DNA from: Luteimonas panaciterrae
Lineage (GTDB): Bacteria; Pseudomonadota; Gammaproteobacteria; Xanthomonadales; Xanthomonadaceae
Assembly: GCF_020511115.1 (NCBI RefSeq)
Contig: NZ_JAJAVH010000004.1
Location: 544,049-608,048, forward strand
DNA length: 64,000 nucleotides
Direction of reading: 5' to 3'
Below, piece after piece: positions 8,543 through 16,017 of this stretch. The notes below the pieces were generated by a model. It did not search any database. It saw only the letters and a list, made by a program, of their open reading frames with translations, and was not told the origin of the DNA. The first letter of the stretch is position 1. Each line of letters starts with the position of its first letter. The translations under genes and the position numbers were made by a program.

Positions 8543-9985
8543 CAGCAGGCAGTCGAGAACGTCCGCGCCGATCACCGGCGCGGCGTTTCGCCGTGGCGCT
8601 TCGCGCAATTCCCGCACCGCGTGATCCACCGCCAGCCGCAGCATGGTCGGCGAGATGTAACCGCGATGCATGCGGTCGATGACGCCCATGTAGAAACGGC
8701 CGAACAGGTTGCGCGTGCGCACGCGCGTGCCCAGCGTGCACTTCACGCGCCCATCCGGCAGCAGTTCGACGCCGACGCATGAACGGAACACGAGATGCTT
8801 GTCGTCCGCGCCGAGGATCACCTGGGCGCGCCCGCCCGAAGAATCGACGCGCTGCGCCAGCACGGGATAACGGCCGGCGAACCAGCCTTCCGACGTCGTC
8901 GACAGCAGCGACGAGGCCGGGCAACCCAGCGGCGAAGTGCGCAGTCCCAGCGGCCTCACCAGCACATTGCGGAAGGCCATCAACTGCGAGACGCCCAAGG
9001 GCCGGTTTTCGAGGAATCCTTGCAGCATCGAGCCCAGGATCGCGCTGGCGGAGGCATTGCCGAATTCGCCCGCGGCCGTCGTGAGTTCGAACGTGTCCTC
9101 TTGCGTCTGCTTGCCATCCAGCTGCGCACGCAGCAGGGAATCCACCGGCGGCGCCGCGAGCTCTTCCACCAGCCGGCCTCCGCCGTTGTCGGCGAGGAAC
9201 CCGCTCGGCCCACGCCAGCGCCCCCACGCCCCGCGCACGCGACCAAGCGCGCCGCGCGTCCATGCGCACAGACGCGCGAGCGGCGATGCAGGCGCCGCGT
9301 CCAACGACAGCGCGTATGTGGGAACGCGCGAGGCATCGAAAGATTCGCTCTCGAGAAGATCGCGCACGTTCGGCGGCAACACTTCGGTCAAGGCCGGGAT
9401 ATCGGCGCGATTGTCGATCACGCGCTGACGCAGCGCCTGCGGAAGATCGCCACCAAGTTCATTGGTATGGCAGGACAAGGCGAACATCGCCGGATGCGAC
9501 GAACGCCCCTGCAACGGCACGAACTGATGCCACGTCCCGCCGCCGAAGCGAACGGTGAACAGGCAATCCGGCGGAATATTGACGTGGTGCAACGACGCGA
9601 CGAACCGCTGCGGATCCTCCGCGATCTCTTCCACGGACGCGTTCGAGAAGCGCAATTGCGTCCCGGCACTGCCCGACACCGCGGTGAACACGCGGTGGCC
9701 GGCATGACGATGGAACGGATGCCCGTTCGCGCCCACGGTGAACGAATACAGCGACGTCACATCCCCGTTCGCCAGATCGACGCCGCCCAGACGCGCCGAC
9801 GGCTCATCGAGCTCGTCGATGAAAGCCTCGTGCCCCCGCTGCCGCCCCGATGCGCTTTCGATGAGTTGGTCGCCTCCACCAAGCCCGAGCTGCGCGATCA
9901 GCGACACTTCGATCGGCAGGCCGCCCGCATGCGGACGGATGCGCACGCTCGGAAAAGTACGGATGACTTTCGTGGTCGTCAGCAT
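8531..9985 (-). CDS. Cupin-like/DUF2867 two-domain protein
   Basis: This is a 484-residue cytoplasmic protein. The N-terminal half (about 55-185) looks like a cupin: HPFHRHAGHRVF and GTWHQFVPLQG supply histidines in the usual metal-binding order. The C-terminal part (about 340-480) matches the DUF2867 family, with GWFAGRYPVL, ILGADDKHLVFR and FYMGVIDRMHRG. DUF2867 is more often fused to NAD-dependent epimerase-like domains or encoded alone. The function is unknown. It lies 30 bases downstream of an SdpR-type repressor gene in the same orientation, so the two form a small regulated operon. Confidence 0.65.
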   Translation of the reverse strand: MLTTTKVIRTFPSVRIRPHAGGLPIEVSLIAQLGLGGGDQLIESASGRQRGHEAFIDELDEPSARLGGVDLANGDVTSLYSFTVGANGHPFHRHAGHRVFTAVSGSAGTQLRFSNASVEEIAEDPQRFVASLHHVNIPPDCLFTVRFGGGTWHQFVPLQGRSSHPAMFALSCHTNELGGDLPQALRQRVIDNRADIPALTEVLPPNVRDLLESESFDASRVPTYALSLDAAPASPLARLCAWTRGALGRVRGAWGRWRGPSGFLADNGGGRLVEELAAPPVDSLLRAQLDGKQTQEDTFELTTAAGEFGNASASAILGSMLQGFLENRPLGVSQLMAFRNVLVRPLGLRTSPLGCPASSLLSTTSEGWFAGRYPVLAQRVDSSGGRAQVILGADDKHLVFRSCVGVELLPDGRVKCTLGTRVRTRNLFGRFYMGVIDRMHRGYISPTMLRLAVDHAVRELREAPRRNAAPVIGADVLDCLLSVR

Positions 9986-10015
9986 GGTGCCCCCTCTCCT
10001 TCCTTGTCAGGCCGT

Positions 10016-10339
10016 TCAACCGGCGGTCGATGGTGTCTTCCCGCGCACCCGCGCGCGGCTCTCGCGTTTCAGCGGCCCGGCCACCGGACACACCTCCGCC
10101 GCCCAGGCGAACAACGTGTTGGCCAACCGGTCCGGCACGAGCCGGAAATAGACGAACTGCCCGCGCTTCTCGCGGGCGATCAGGCCGGCCTCCTCCAGGA
10201 TCCGCAGATGGCCGGAGAGCGCCGGTTTGCTGAAATCGAACCTGGTCCCGATCTCGCCGGCGGTCAGCTCGCCCTCGTTGAGATAGGCCAGGATCTTGCG
10301 GCGCGCGGCGGAGGCCAGGGCTTCGAAGACGCGGTCCAT
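10016..10339 (-). CDS. ArsR/SdpR-family winged-helix autorepressor
   Basis: This 107-residue regulator consists almost entirely of one winged helix-turn-helix. ASAARRKILAYLNEGELTAG, then FSKPALSGHLRILEEAGLI and GQFVYFRL, closely follow the SdpR group of ArsR regulators. No metal-binding cysteine pair of the classical ArsR kind is present; a single Cys lies in AEVCPVAG. SdpR-type repressors usually control their own operon and are often inactivated by a membrane partner, but no membrane partner is adjacent here. A dyad sits directly upstream of the start codon. The downstream gene is the cupin-DUF2867 protein. Confidence 0.88.
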   Translation of the reverse strand: MDRVFEALASAARRKILAYLNEGELTAGEIGTRFDFSKPALSGHLRILEEAGLIAREKRGQFVYFRLVPDRLANTLFAWAAEVCPVAGPLKRESRARVRGKTPSTAG

Positions 10340-10352
10340 AGCAGTTCTTTAG

Positions 10353-10368
10353 TTAAGAAATTACTTAA
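10353..10368. promoter_or_regulatory. Probable operator of the SdpR-type repressor
   Basis: TTAAG and CTTAA form an inverted repeat around a 6-base spacer in a strongly AT-rich patch, beginning 13 bases upstream of the repressor start codon. Binding here would block both promoter and translation start, consistent with autorepression. The start codon lacks a good ribosome-binding site. Assignment is by position and symmetry only. Confidence 0.5.
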
Positions 10369-10567
10369 TTATTTATCTGATGAACGCTAGGCCGTCAAGA
10401 GCCCATGCAAAGTCCCCGCAAGCAAAGATGAATGGTTCAGCTTAAGCGCGCTTCTGATGTCGATTCCGCCCGAGCCCGCTCGTCTAGGTTTCAAGGACGC
10501 GTGACCGGAGCCCTTCCCGCTGTCGTTCGCGGCGCCTTTCCCACAAACAACAACCGAGGACACCATC

Positions 10568-11062
10568 ATGGCCATCGCGCAGCGCATCACTCCCTTCCTG
10601 TGGTTTGACGATCAGGCTGAAGAAGCCGTCGCCTACTACCTCGAGACCTTCGACAACTCCCGCATCGTGAGCACCACCCGCTACACCAAGGATGGCGCGC
10701 AAGCCACGGGCAGGCCCGAAGGATCGGTCATGACGATCGCCTTCGAACTCGACGGACAAAGCTTCACCGCGATCAACGGCGGACCGCACTTCAAGTTCAA
10801 CGAAGCCGTGTCGTTCGTGGTGAACTGCGAAAGCCAGGAGGAAATCGACCGCTATTGGAATCGCCTCACCGCTGGCGGCGACGAACGTTCGCAGCAATGC
10901 GGCTGGCTCAAGGACAAGTTCGGCCTGTCCTGGCAGATTGTGCCGCGGCAGATCTCCGAATTTCTCAACCATCCCGACGCGGAGAAAGGCAGCCGCGTCA
11001 TGGCAGCGGTGATGCAGATGAAAAAGATCGACCTCGCCACACTGGAACGCGCGGCGGCATGA
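10568..11062 (+). CDS. PhnB-like VOC-fold protein
   Basis: The product has 164 residues and belongs to the PhnB/3-demethylubiquinone-methyltransferase-like branch of the vicinal-oxygen-chelate superfamily. Conserved stretches are ITPFLWFDDQAEEAVAYY at the N-terminus, then AFELDGQSFTAINGGP, SFVVNCESQEEIDRYW and CGWLKDKFGLSWQIVP. The substrate is unknown, and most family members are annotated only by fold. The ATG follows a GAGGA site. It is an apparently monocistronic gene, convergent with the DksA-type zinc finger gene. Confidence 0.85.
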   Translation: MAIAQRITPFLWFDDQAEEAVAYYLETFDNSRIVSTTRYTKDGAQATGRPEGSVMTIAFELDGQSFTAINGGPHFKFNEAVSFVVNCESQEEIDRYWNRLTAGGDERSQQCGWLKDKFGLSWQIVPRQISEFLNHPDAEKGSRVMAAVMQMKKIDLATLERAAA

Positions 11063-11075
11063 CTCGCCGGGTTTA

Positions 11076-11104
11076 GAAAAATCGCGCGGCTTGGCCGCGC
11101 GATT
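11076..11104 (-). terminator. Intrinsic terminator of the DksA-type gene
   Basis: A perfect 11-bp stem (AATCGCGCGGC / GCCGCGCGATT) with a 3-base loop is followed on the minus strand by a run of T residues. It lies 32 bases past the stop of the minus-strand zinc-finger gene and between two convergent genes. Confidence 0.75.
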
Positions 11105-11135
11105 CCCGGTTAACGCTTTGGGATGCGGAACACCA

Positions 11136-11402
11136 TCAACGCAGCTGGCTGTCCTTGCTCCCGCGCCGGTTGTAGCCGCCATAACCGTCCTGCTCCTGAT
11201 CGCGCGCCTCCTGGCAGGAAACACACAGACGCACGCCCGGCATGGCCTTGCGCCGTGCCTCGGGGATTTCCGCATCGCATTCCTCGCAATGCGTCAATCC
11301 AGGCCCTTGCGGCAACTGGCTGCGCGCACGCTTGATCGCGTCCTTGATGGTTGCGTCGATCTGGTCCTGTACGGCGCCGTCGCCTGCCCATCCGGTGGCC
11401 AT
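11136..11402 (-). CDS. DksA/TraR-family zinc finger protein (YbiI-like)
   Basis: This 88-residue protein is the same length as E. coli YbiI. A short helical N-terminus (residues 10-30) is followed by a four-cysteine zinc finger: Cys39 and Cys42 in THCEECDAEIPEARR, and Cys60 and Cys63 in LCVSCQEARD. The long coiled coil of DksA is absent, so it is unlikely to reach the RNA polymerase secondary channel as DksA does. The ATG at 11402 has a GGGAG site; an upstream in-frame start would add 17 unrelated residues. An intrinsic terminator follows. Confidence 0.9.
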   Translation of the reverse strand: MATGWAGDGAVQDQIDATIKDAIKRARSQLPQGPGLTHCEECDAEIPEARRKAMPGVRLCVSCQEARDQEQDGYGGYNRRGSKDSQLR

Positions 11403-11513
11403 GTCAGTTCTCCCATAAAAAGAACATGCCCGCGAGCATAGCGCCGCAGGCATGAACCTTCGACATCGGCACTTCGCGGAAGCCCTGTCGATGACGAGAG
11501 CTTCCTTGATGCG

Positions 11514-13607
11514 TCAGGGCTGGTCCTCTTCGATGACCACATCGTCGAGGTAGAACGAGACGCCACTGCTCCCCGATCCGACCAGGGTGATCAAGACGCT
11601 GCTGGTGCCCGCCGGCGCGTCGACCGAGGCCGTCACCTGCTGCCAGTCCGCGGTCAAGGCCGGGAACGCGATGGCATTGGAAGCCAGGACCTGGCCGGAA
11701 TCCCCGCGCCATTCAAGAACCAGTTTCGGATTGCTGGGGACACCCACCCCGCCCCTGACCCAGAAGCTGACGCTCTTCGGGCCGGAGCCCGCGACATAGC
11801 CAGGATAGTTGGCAACCTCCACGCCCCAATACGAGTCGGTGATGTCGACACGCAGGCTGTGGCTGCCGCCATGCGCCTGTTCCGTGCTGCGCGAGACGTT
11901 GGCGTTGTACCAGCCACCCCAGTAGCCGACGGAATCTTCCAGCGTCGAGGTGTCGTCGTCGATCAGGTTGCCCACTGGACCTGGACCGCCGCCTTGGTCG
12001 CTGGTGCTGCCCGCATCCTGCAAGTACGGCGCGGCCTGCCAGGCGGAGAAGCTGATGCGCTCGCCCCAGCGCTTGGCGAACTGCCACGGGCCGTAATAGT
12101 GGTTGTTCGCGAACTTGTTGTTAGCGTTGAACATCACCTCGTCCTGGATGCCCGCCACGGTATAGGGCGACCAGGGAAGATTGTCGGCACCGGTCGCCGT
12201 CAGGGCCTGCACGCCGCAGTAGTCCGCTCCCGCGCAGGGAACGACCGCCGGGTCGAAATAGAACTCGTTGTTGGTCACTTCGATGTTGCGCGCACGCCAG
12301 CGGCAGTCCGTGCGATACGGCTCGCTGCTGACCTGCGTGTAGCATGGATGCGTGGCGCTGATCGGATCGAGATAGTCGTAGTCGTGCGGCTCCGGGATCA
12401 GCGTGGGATGCACGAAAGGCGTGCAGTAGCCCTTGCTGGTATTACCGTTGGAGTTGCAGAAGCGGTTGGCGTTCTCGTAGATCGACACGCCGGAGAAATT
12501 GTTCTCGAAATAATTGTCGTAGATCCGGATCTTGGCGGCACCGGACACGGTGCTGGCCAGACGCGCATCACCGCCGGATTCCGACAGATAGATCGCCGGC
12601 GCCGGCGAGCCCTGGTTGCGCTGGCCTTTCACCCACGCATTGTTGAGGAAGGTATTGCCGCGGATGGTGGCGTTGTAGCTGATCTCGTACCAGATGCCCT
12701 CGTCCTCGTTGTCGGCGATGTAGTTGCCTTCGAAGAGGAAATCGATGTTGTTGGTATCGGCCCACAATCCGACGCTCTTGTTGTCGTGTACCCAGTTGTT
12801 GGTGATGCGCGCGCCGTTGACGTCCCAGAACTTGCCGCCGCCGGTGCAGCCGCAACCGGGCTCGCGGGTTTCCCAGTCGTCGGTGTTGTTGCCGGCGATC
12901 TCGTTGTGGTCCAGGACGATGTTCTTGATCGCCGAATCGCCTTCGATCGGCATCTTGAACATGCTGAATCCGTACTGCCCGTTATCCTTGAGGCAGTTGT
13001 AGCGCACGATGTTGTTGCTGCCGAGGAAAACGCCGGCGCCGTCGTTGTTGATGATGGTGTTGTATTCCACCAGCCAGCCGTCGCCGGCGTCGTGGTTCAC
13101 CACGCCCTCGTTGTTATTGTCCAGGCCTCGACCGAAATTGCGGATGGTGAGGTGGCGGATCGTCACGTCCTGCGCGCTGCTGGTGAAGGCGTAGAGGTTC
13201 AGATTGCGGCCATCGATGATCGCGCCGGGACCGCCGATATAGGTCGTGTTGTCACGCGCGATGATCTGTCCGTAGACGTCGTCGCCAAGCGTGTGCACAC
13301 CGGGCTCGAACCAGAAAGTGGCGCCCGGCTGATTGAAATTGAAACCGCTGTTGCTGCCGGCCGGCACGATGATGGCGCCCTCGGGAGCCGTTGCCGGCCC
13401 ATCCAGCAATGCTGTGTTGCCGCAGATCTGCGCCGGCGGCTCGGCCGGCCATAGCAAACTGGCTTCGGCGCGGGTCGCACCCGCAATGTTATGGCGAGTG
13501 GCTGCAACGGGGGCGACAAGGCCCGAAGCGAAAACCAATACAGAAACGCCCAAGAACTTGGCTGGCTTCCCAAGACGGGAAAGCAGCGCACGCTGGTTGA
13601 TGCTCAC
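11514..13607 (-). CDS. Secreted right-handed parallel beta-helix protein with C-terminal carbohydrate-binding-like domain
   Basis: The 697-residue product has a signal sequence (hydrophobic 18-37, cleavage near AATRH). A right-handed beta-helix follows at about 85-420, with many short N-rich turns such as IRNFGRGLDNNNEG, VFLGSNNIVRYNCL, IVLDHNEIAGNN and ARITNNWVHDN. The Cys-rich middle segment may form disulfides. The last 150 residues look like a jelly-roll carbohydrate-binding module, with GGSHSLRVDITDSYWG, KSVSFWVRGG and YLDDVVIEE. The fold is typical of polysaccharide lyases and epimerases, so it may act on an extracellular polysaccharide, but no catalytic signature could be assigned. Unlike its neighbours it is rich in Asn and aromatic residues, as is usual for exported beta-helices. 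Confidence 0.75.
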   Translation of the reverse strand: MSINQRALLSRLGKPAKFLGVSVLVFASGLVAPVAATRHNIAGATRAEASLLWPAEPPAQICGNTALLDGPATAPEGAIIVPAGSNSGFNFNQPGATFWFEPGVHTLGDDVYGQIIARDNTTYIGGPGAIIDGRNLNLYAFTSSAQDVTIRHLTIRNFGRGLDNNNEGVVNHDAGDGWLVEYNTIINNDGAGVFLGSNNIVRYNCLKDNGQYGFSMFKMPIEGDSAIKNIVLDHNEIAGNNTDDWETREPGCGCTGGGKFWDVNGARITNNWVHDNKSVGLWADTNNIDFLFEGNYIADNEDEGIWYEISYNATIRGNTFLNNAWVKGQRNQGSPAPAIYLSESGGDARLASTVSGAAKIRIYDNYFENNFSGVSIYENANRFCNSNGNTSKGYCTPFVHPTLIPEPHDYDYLDPISATHPCYTQVSSEPYRTDCRWRARNIEVTNNEFYFDPAVVPCAGADYCGVQALTATGADNLPWSPYTVAGIQDEVMFNANNKFANNHYYGPWQFAKRWGERISFSAWQAAPYLQDAGSTSDQGGGPGPVGNLIDDDTSTLEDSVGYWGGWYNANVSRSTEQAHGGSHSLRVDITDSYWGVEVANYPGYVAGSGPKSVSFWVRGGVGVPSNPKLVLEWRGDSGQVLASNAIAFPALTADWQQVTASVDAPAGTSSVLITLVGSGSSGVSFYLDDVVIEEDQP

Positions 13608-13793
13608 TAGTGAACTCCCCTGGTCGAACGATTAAATTGCGCCGCTACTGCGAACCCCAAGCGGCGCGCACACTTTGCATAAATGCCGTAAGCCAGAAGC
13701 GCGACTCCATCACCATTCGGCCATCGCCCGGCGTACGGTTTTCACTGTCGTGAAAGCCGTCATCTCGTGGCATAGCGCTCAATCTGCGAACGA

Positions 13794-14219
13794 TCAGTAT
13801 TCACGTTTGTACCAGAACGCATCGGGCAGTTTCGCCATGCCGGCCCGTTCGTAGAACCCGACAGCATCCGGCACCGAAGCCAGGATCAAGCTGACGCTCG
13901 GCCCCAACTGGCGTCGCGCTTCATCGAGCAGCCCCTTGCCGATGCCGAGGTTCTGCGCCGAAGCACAGACCGCGAGCTCCGACAGATAACAGCACCAGGA
14001 AAAATCGGTGACGCAACGCGCGACCCCCACAAGGGAGTTTCCGGGTTCGTCCAATCGCGCCGTCACGATCAGATTCGCCGCCGACAACATCATCCGAAGC
14101 CGCGCCTCGTCGTCGACCGGACGAATCGCGCCGAGACCGGACTCCACCAGAACACGCCGGAATTCGGCGACATCCAGCCCGGCTTCCCGCGCGTACAGCA
14201 CCCGGGAGGACTCGATCAT
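13794..14219 (-). CDS. GNAT-family N-acetyltransferase
   Basis: This is a 141-residue acetyltransferase. The acetyl-CoA-binding motif A is visible as LSELAVCASAQNLGIGKGLLDEARR (Q/RxxGxG/A pattern), followed by GFYERAGMAKLPDAFWY, the usual motif B tyrosine region. The ATG at 14219 was preferred. A longer open frame extends upstream on the same strand but has atypical sequence and overlaps the neighbouring control region. The substrate is unknown. It is divergent from the membrane protein at 14435. Confidence 0.8.
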   Translation of the reverse strand: MIESSRVLYAREAGLDVAEFRRVLVESGLGAIRPVDDEARLRMMLSAANLIVTARLDEPGNSLVGVARCVTDFSWCCYLSELAVCASAQNLGIGKGLLDEARRQLGPSVSLILASVPDAVGFYERAGMAKLPDAFWYKREY

Positions 14220-14434
14220 GCTCGGCACCCCATCGCTCACCCGGCTCAAGCGTACTTCCACGCCCGATAAAAGACAGGCTGGGGTGCTCCCGAGCTTGAC
14301 ACTGGGCTTCCCTGCCATGGCGTGGCGCCCAGGGGGCATCGGCGGGCGGGTCCAGGCGCGTAACCGGGTGCAGAAGACGCGAACTGCGGGGGCCATGTAT
14401 CCTTGCCGATCACACCCTCCCTCCACGGACCGGC

Positions 14435-14932
14435 ATGAAGTGGGACGTCTTCACCATTCTTGAGCAGTTGCTGATCCTTCTGACGATCTCCAGTCAGATC
14501 TGGATCGCGATCCGCGTCATCCTCAATGCCACCGGCGCCGAGCAGTACGTGCGGATCATGGCCTTCTGCAGCGGCCTGCTGCTGTTCCTGATCTCCCGCC
14601 CCCTCGGCCTGACCTTCGCCGACCTCATGCTGCTGGCGCGCGTGCAGGAGAATCTGATCAGCCTGGTTCTGATCGGCGGCCTGTTGCCTTTCATGATCGG
14701 CGTGCTGGTTTCCGAAGCCACCATCATCGCCATCCAGATGGGCAATCCGGTTCCGATCCGCTTCATGCTGATGGTCGCCGCCTTCACGCTTTCGCAGGCG
14801 GCGTATACCAATTTCATGGCGATCTCCACGCACGTCACCACGCTGGACCGAGCCTACGTGCCGAATCTCTGCTACGCGGTCGCGGTCGGCATCTGGCTGA
14901 CCTTCCGCTATCGGGATGCGCCGCCGAAGTAG
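14435..14932 (+). CDS. Small four-helix membrane protein, unknown family
   Basis: The product has 165 residues and about five hydrophobic segments (residues 9-28, 40-58, 72-95, 105-125 and 138-155), separated by short polar loops. No domain was recognised. There is no signal peptide beyond the first helix. It is divergent from the GNAT gene and convergent with the MarR-GNAT gene. Position 14435 has a plausible upstream purine-rich site (CCGGCATGAAG context), but the start is not certain. Confidence 0.6.
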   Translation: MKWDVFTILEQLLILLTISSQIWIAIRVILNATGAEQYVRIMAFCSGLLLFLISRPLGLTFADLMLLARVQENLISLVLIGGLLPFMIGVLVSEATIIAIQMGNPVPIRFMLMVAAFTLSQAAYTNFMAISTHVTTLDRAYVPNLCYAVAVGIWLTFRYRDAPPK

Positions 14933-14975
14933 GAGCGGCGTTCGCGCGGCTGGTCGTGACTGTTCGCGCTGGCGC

Positions 14976-15929
14976 CTACGCGTCGGTGCTGCCGGCACCT
15001 TTCGGCTTGGGAAGTGCTTTCGCGCCCCGCCGCATCTTTGACGGCTGTAGGCCTGTCTTCTCGAACCAGTGATGCGCGTAAGGATTGTCGTTGTAGCGCG
15101 CGATCTCCCGATACCCGTTCCGGGCATAGAGCGCCTGCGCTTCCTTGAGCGTGCGATTGGTATCGAGCCGCAGCACGTCCAGACCAGCCTCGACCGCGTG
15201 TGCCTCGAGCGCATCCAGGATGCGCTGGGCAATGCCGAGCCCGCGCGCGAAGGGCGCCACCCACATGCGCTTGATCTCGCCGATCCCACGGCCTTTCACC
15301 TTGAACGCGCCGCAGCCGACGGCTTGCTCGTCCAGGCGCGCGATGAGGAACAATCCCGCTGGCGGCGTGAGCTCCTCGGGATCCGCCGACGGGCTGCGCG
15401 CCGGATCGAATCCGGTATCGAAACGTTGGTCCAGTTCGCGCAAATACGCCTCGATGCATGCGCGGGCATCCGCGCTGCCTGGGTCGACGACCTCGATGGT
15501 GACGGCTGACGCCCGCATCAGCCGTTCCACTTCCGCCATGGCCGCGACCAGGCGATCGCGCTGCGACGGACCGAGCGGCGCCAGCACCGAGGTCGCGAAT
15601 TCCTCGGAGCGGCGGTCGAGTTCCTCCACCTCGCGCAACCCTTTGCGCGTCAGGGTCGCTCGCCGTACCCGGCTGTCGTCGGGAGCACGCTGCGACGTCA
15701 CCAGCCCTTGCGCTTCCAGCGAGCGCAGAAGGCGGCTCAGATAGCCGGAGTCCAGCGACAGCCGTGTGCGCAGATCGCGAAGCTCCGCTCCTTCCCTGCC
15801 GATCTCGAACAGCAGCCGTGCCTCGCTCAGCGGTCGGCCACGACCCAGGTAACTGTCGTTCAGCACTCCGATCCGCCGCGTGACCGAGCGGTTGAAGCTG
15901 CGAACTTGTTGAATCTGCTCCGAATCCAT
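14976..15929 (-). CDS. MarR winged-helix domain fused to GNAT acetyltransferase
   Basis: This 317-residue bifunctional regulator joins two domains. Residues 1-145 form a MarR domain, with LRDLRTRLSLDSGYLSRLLR as recognition helix region and QRAPDDSRVRRATLTRKG as wing. Residues 165-300 form a GNAT domain with the acetyl-CoA motif IKRMWVAPFARGLGIAQRIL and the ALYARNGYREI motif. Such MarR-GNAT fusions are known in several bacteria and are thought to couple repression to acetylation of a small molecule or drug. A near-perfect palindrome abuts the start codon, strongly suggesting autoregulation. No transporter is adjacent. Confidence 0.9.
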   Translation of the reverse strand: MDSEQIQQVRSFNRSVTRRIGVLNDSYLGRGRPLSEARLLFEIGREGAELRDLRTRLSLDSGYLSRLLRSLEAQGLVTSQRAPDDSRVRRATLTRKGLREVEELDRRSEEFATSVLAPLGPSQRDRLVAAMAEVERLMRASAVTIEVVDPGSADARACIEAYLRELDQRFDTGFDPARSPSADPEELTPPAGLFLIARLDEQAVGCGAFKVKGRGIGEIKRMWVAPFARGLGIAQRILDALEAHAVEAGLDVLRLDTNRTLKEAQALYARNGYREIARYNDNPYAHHWFEKTGLQPSKMRRGAKALPKPKGAGSTDA

Positions 15930-15931
15930 TG

Positions 15932-15947
15932 TCTGACTTTAGTCAGA
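15932..15947. promoter_or_regulatory. MarR-type operator overlapping the translation start region
   Basis: TCTGACTTTAGTCAGA is a 16-base palindrome with 7-base arms and a 2-base centre. It begins three bases upstream of the start codon of the MarR-GNAT gene, and symmetry continues at positions 15929-15930 and 15949-15950. The position leaves almost no room for a separate leader, so bound protein would cover the promoter or the ribosome-binding site. Confidence 0.65.
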
Positions 15948-16017
15948 TAAATTATCGACGTCAAGTCCAGCTATTTGTGGAGGGAAAGCCGGTTAACGCC
16001 GCCGTTTTGCCATCAAT

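Noticed and set aside
14246..15289. A 347-codon minus-strand open frame across the 14.4-kb membrane protein and MarR-GNAT genes
   Set aside because: It is a low-complexity translation rich in Arg, Gln and Asp, overlapping two better genes.
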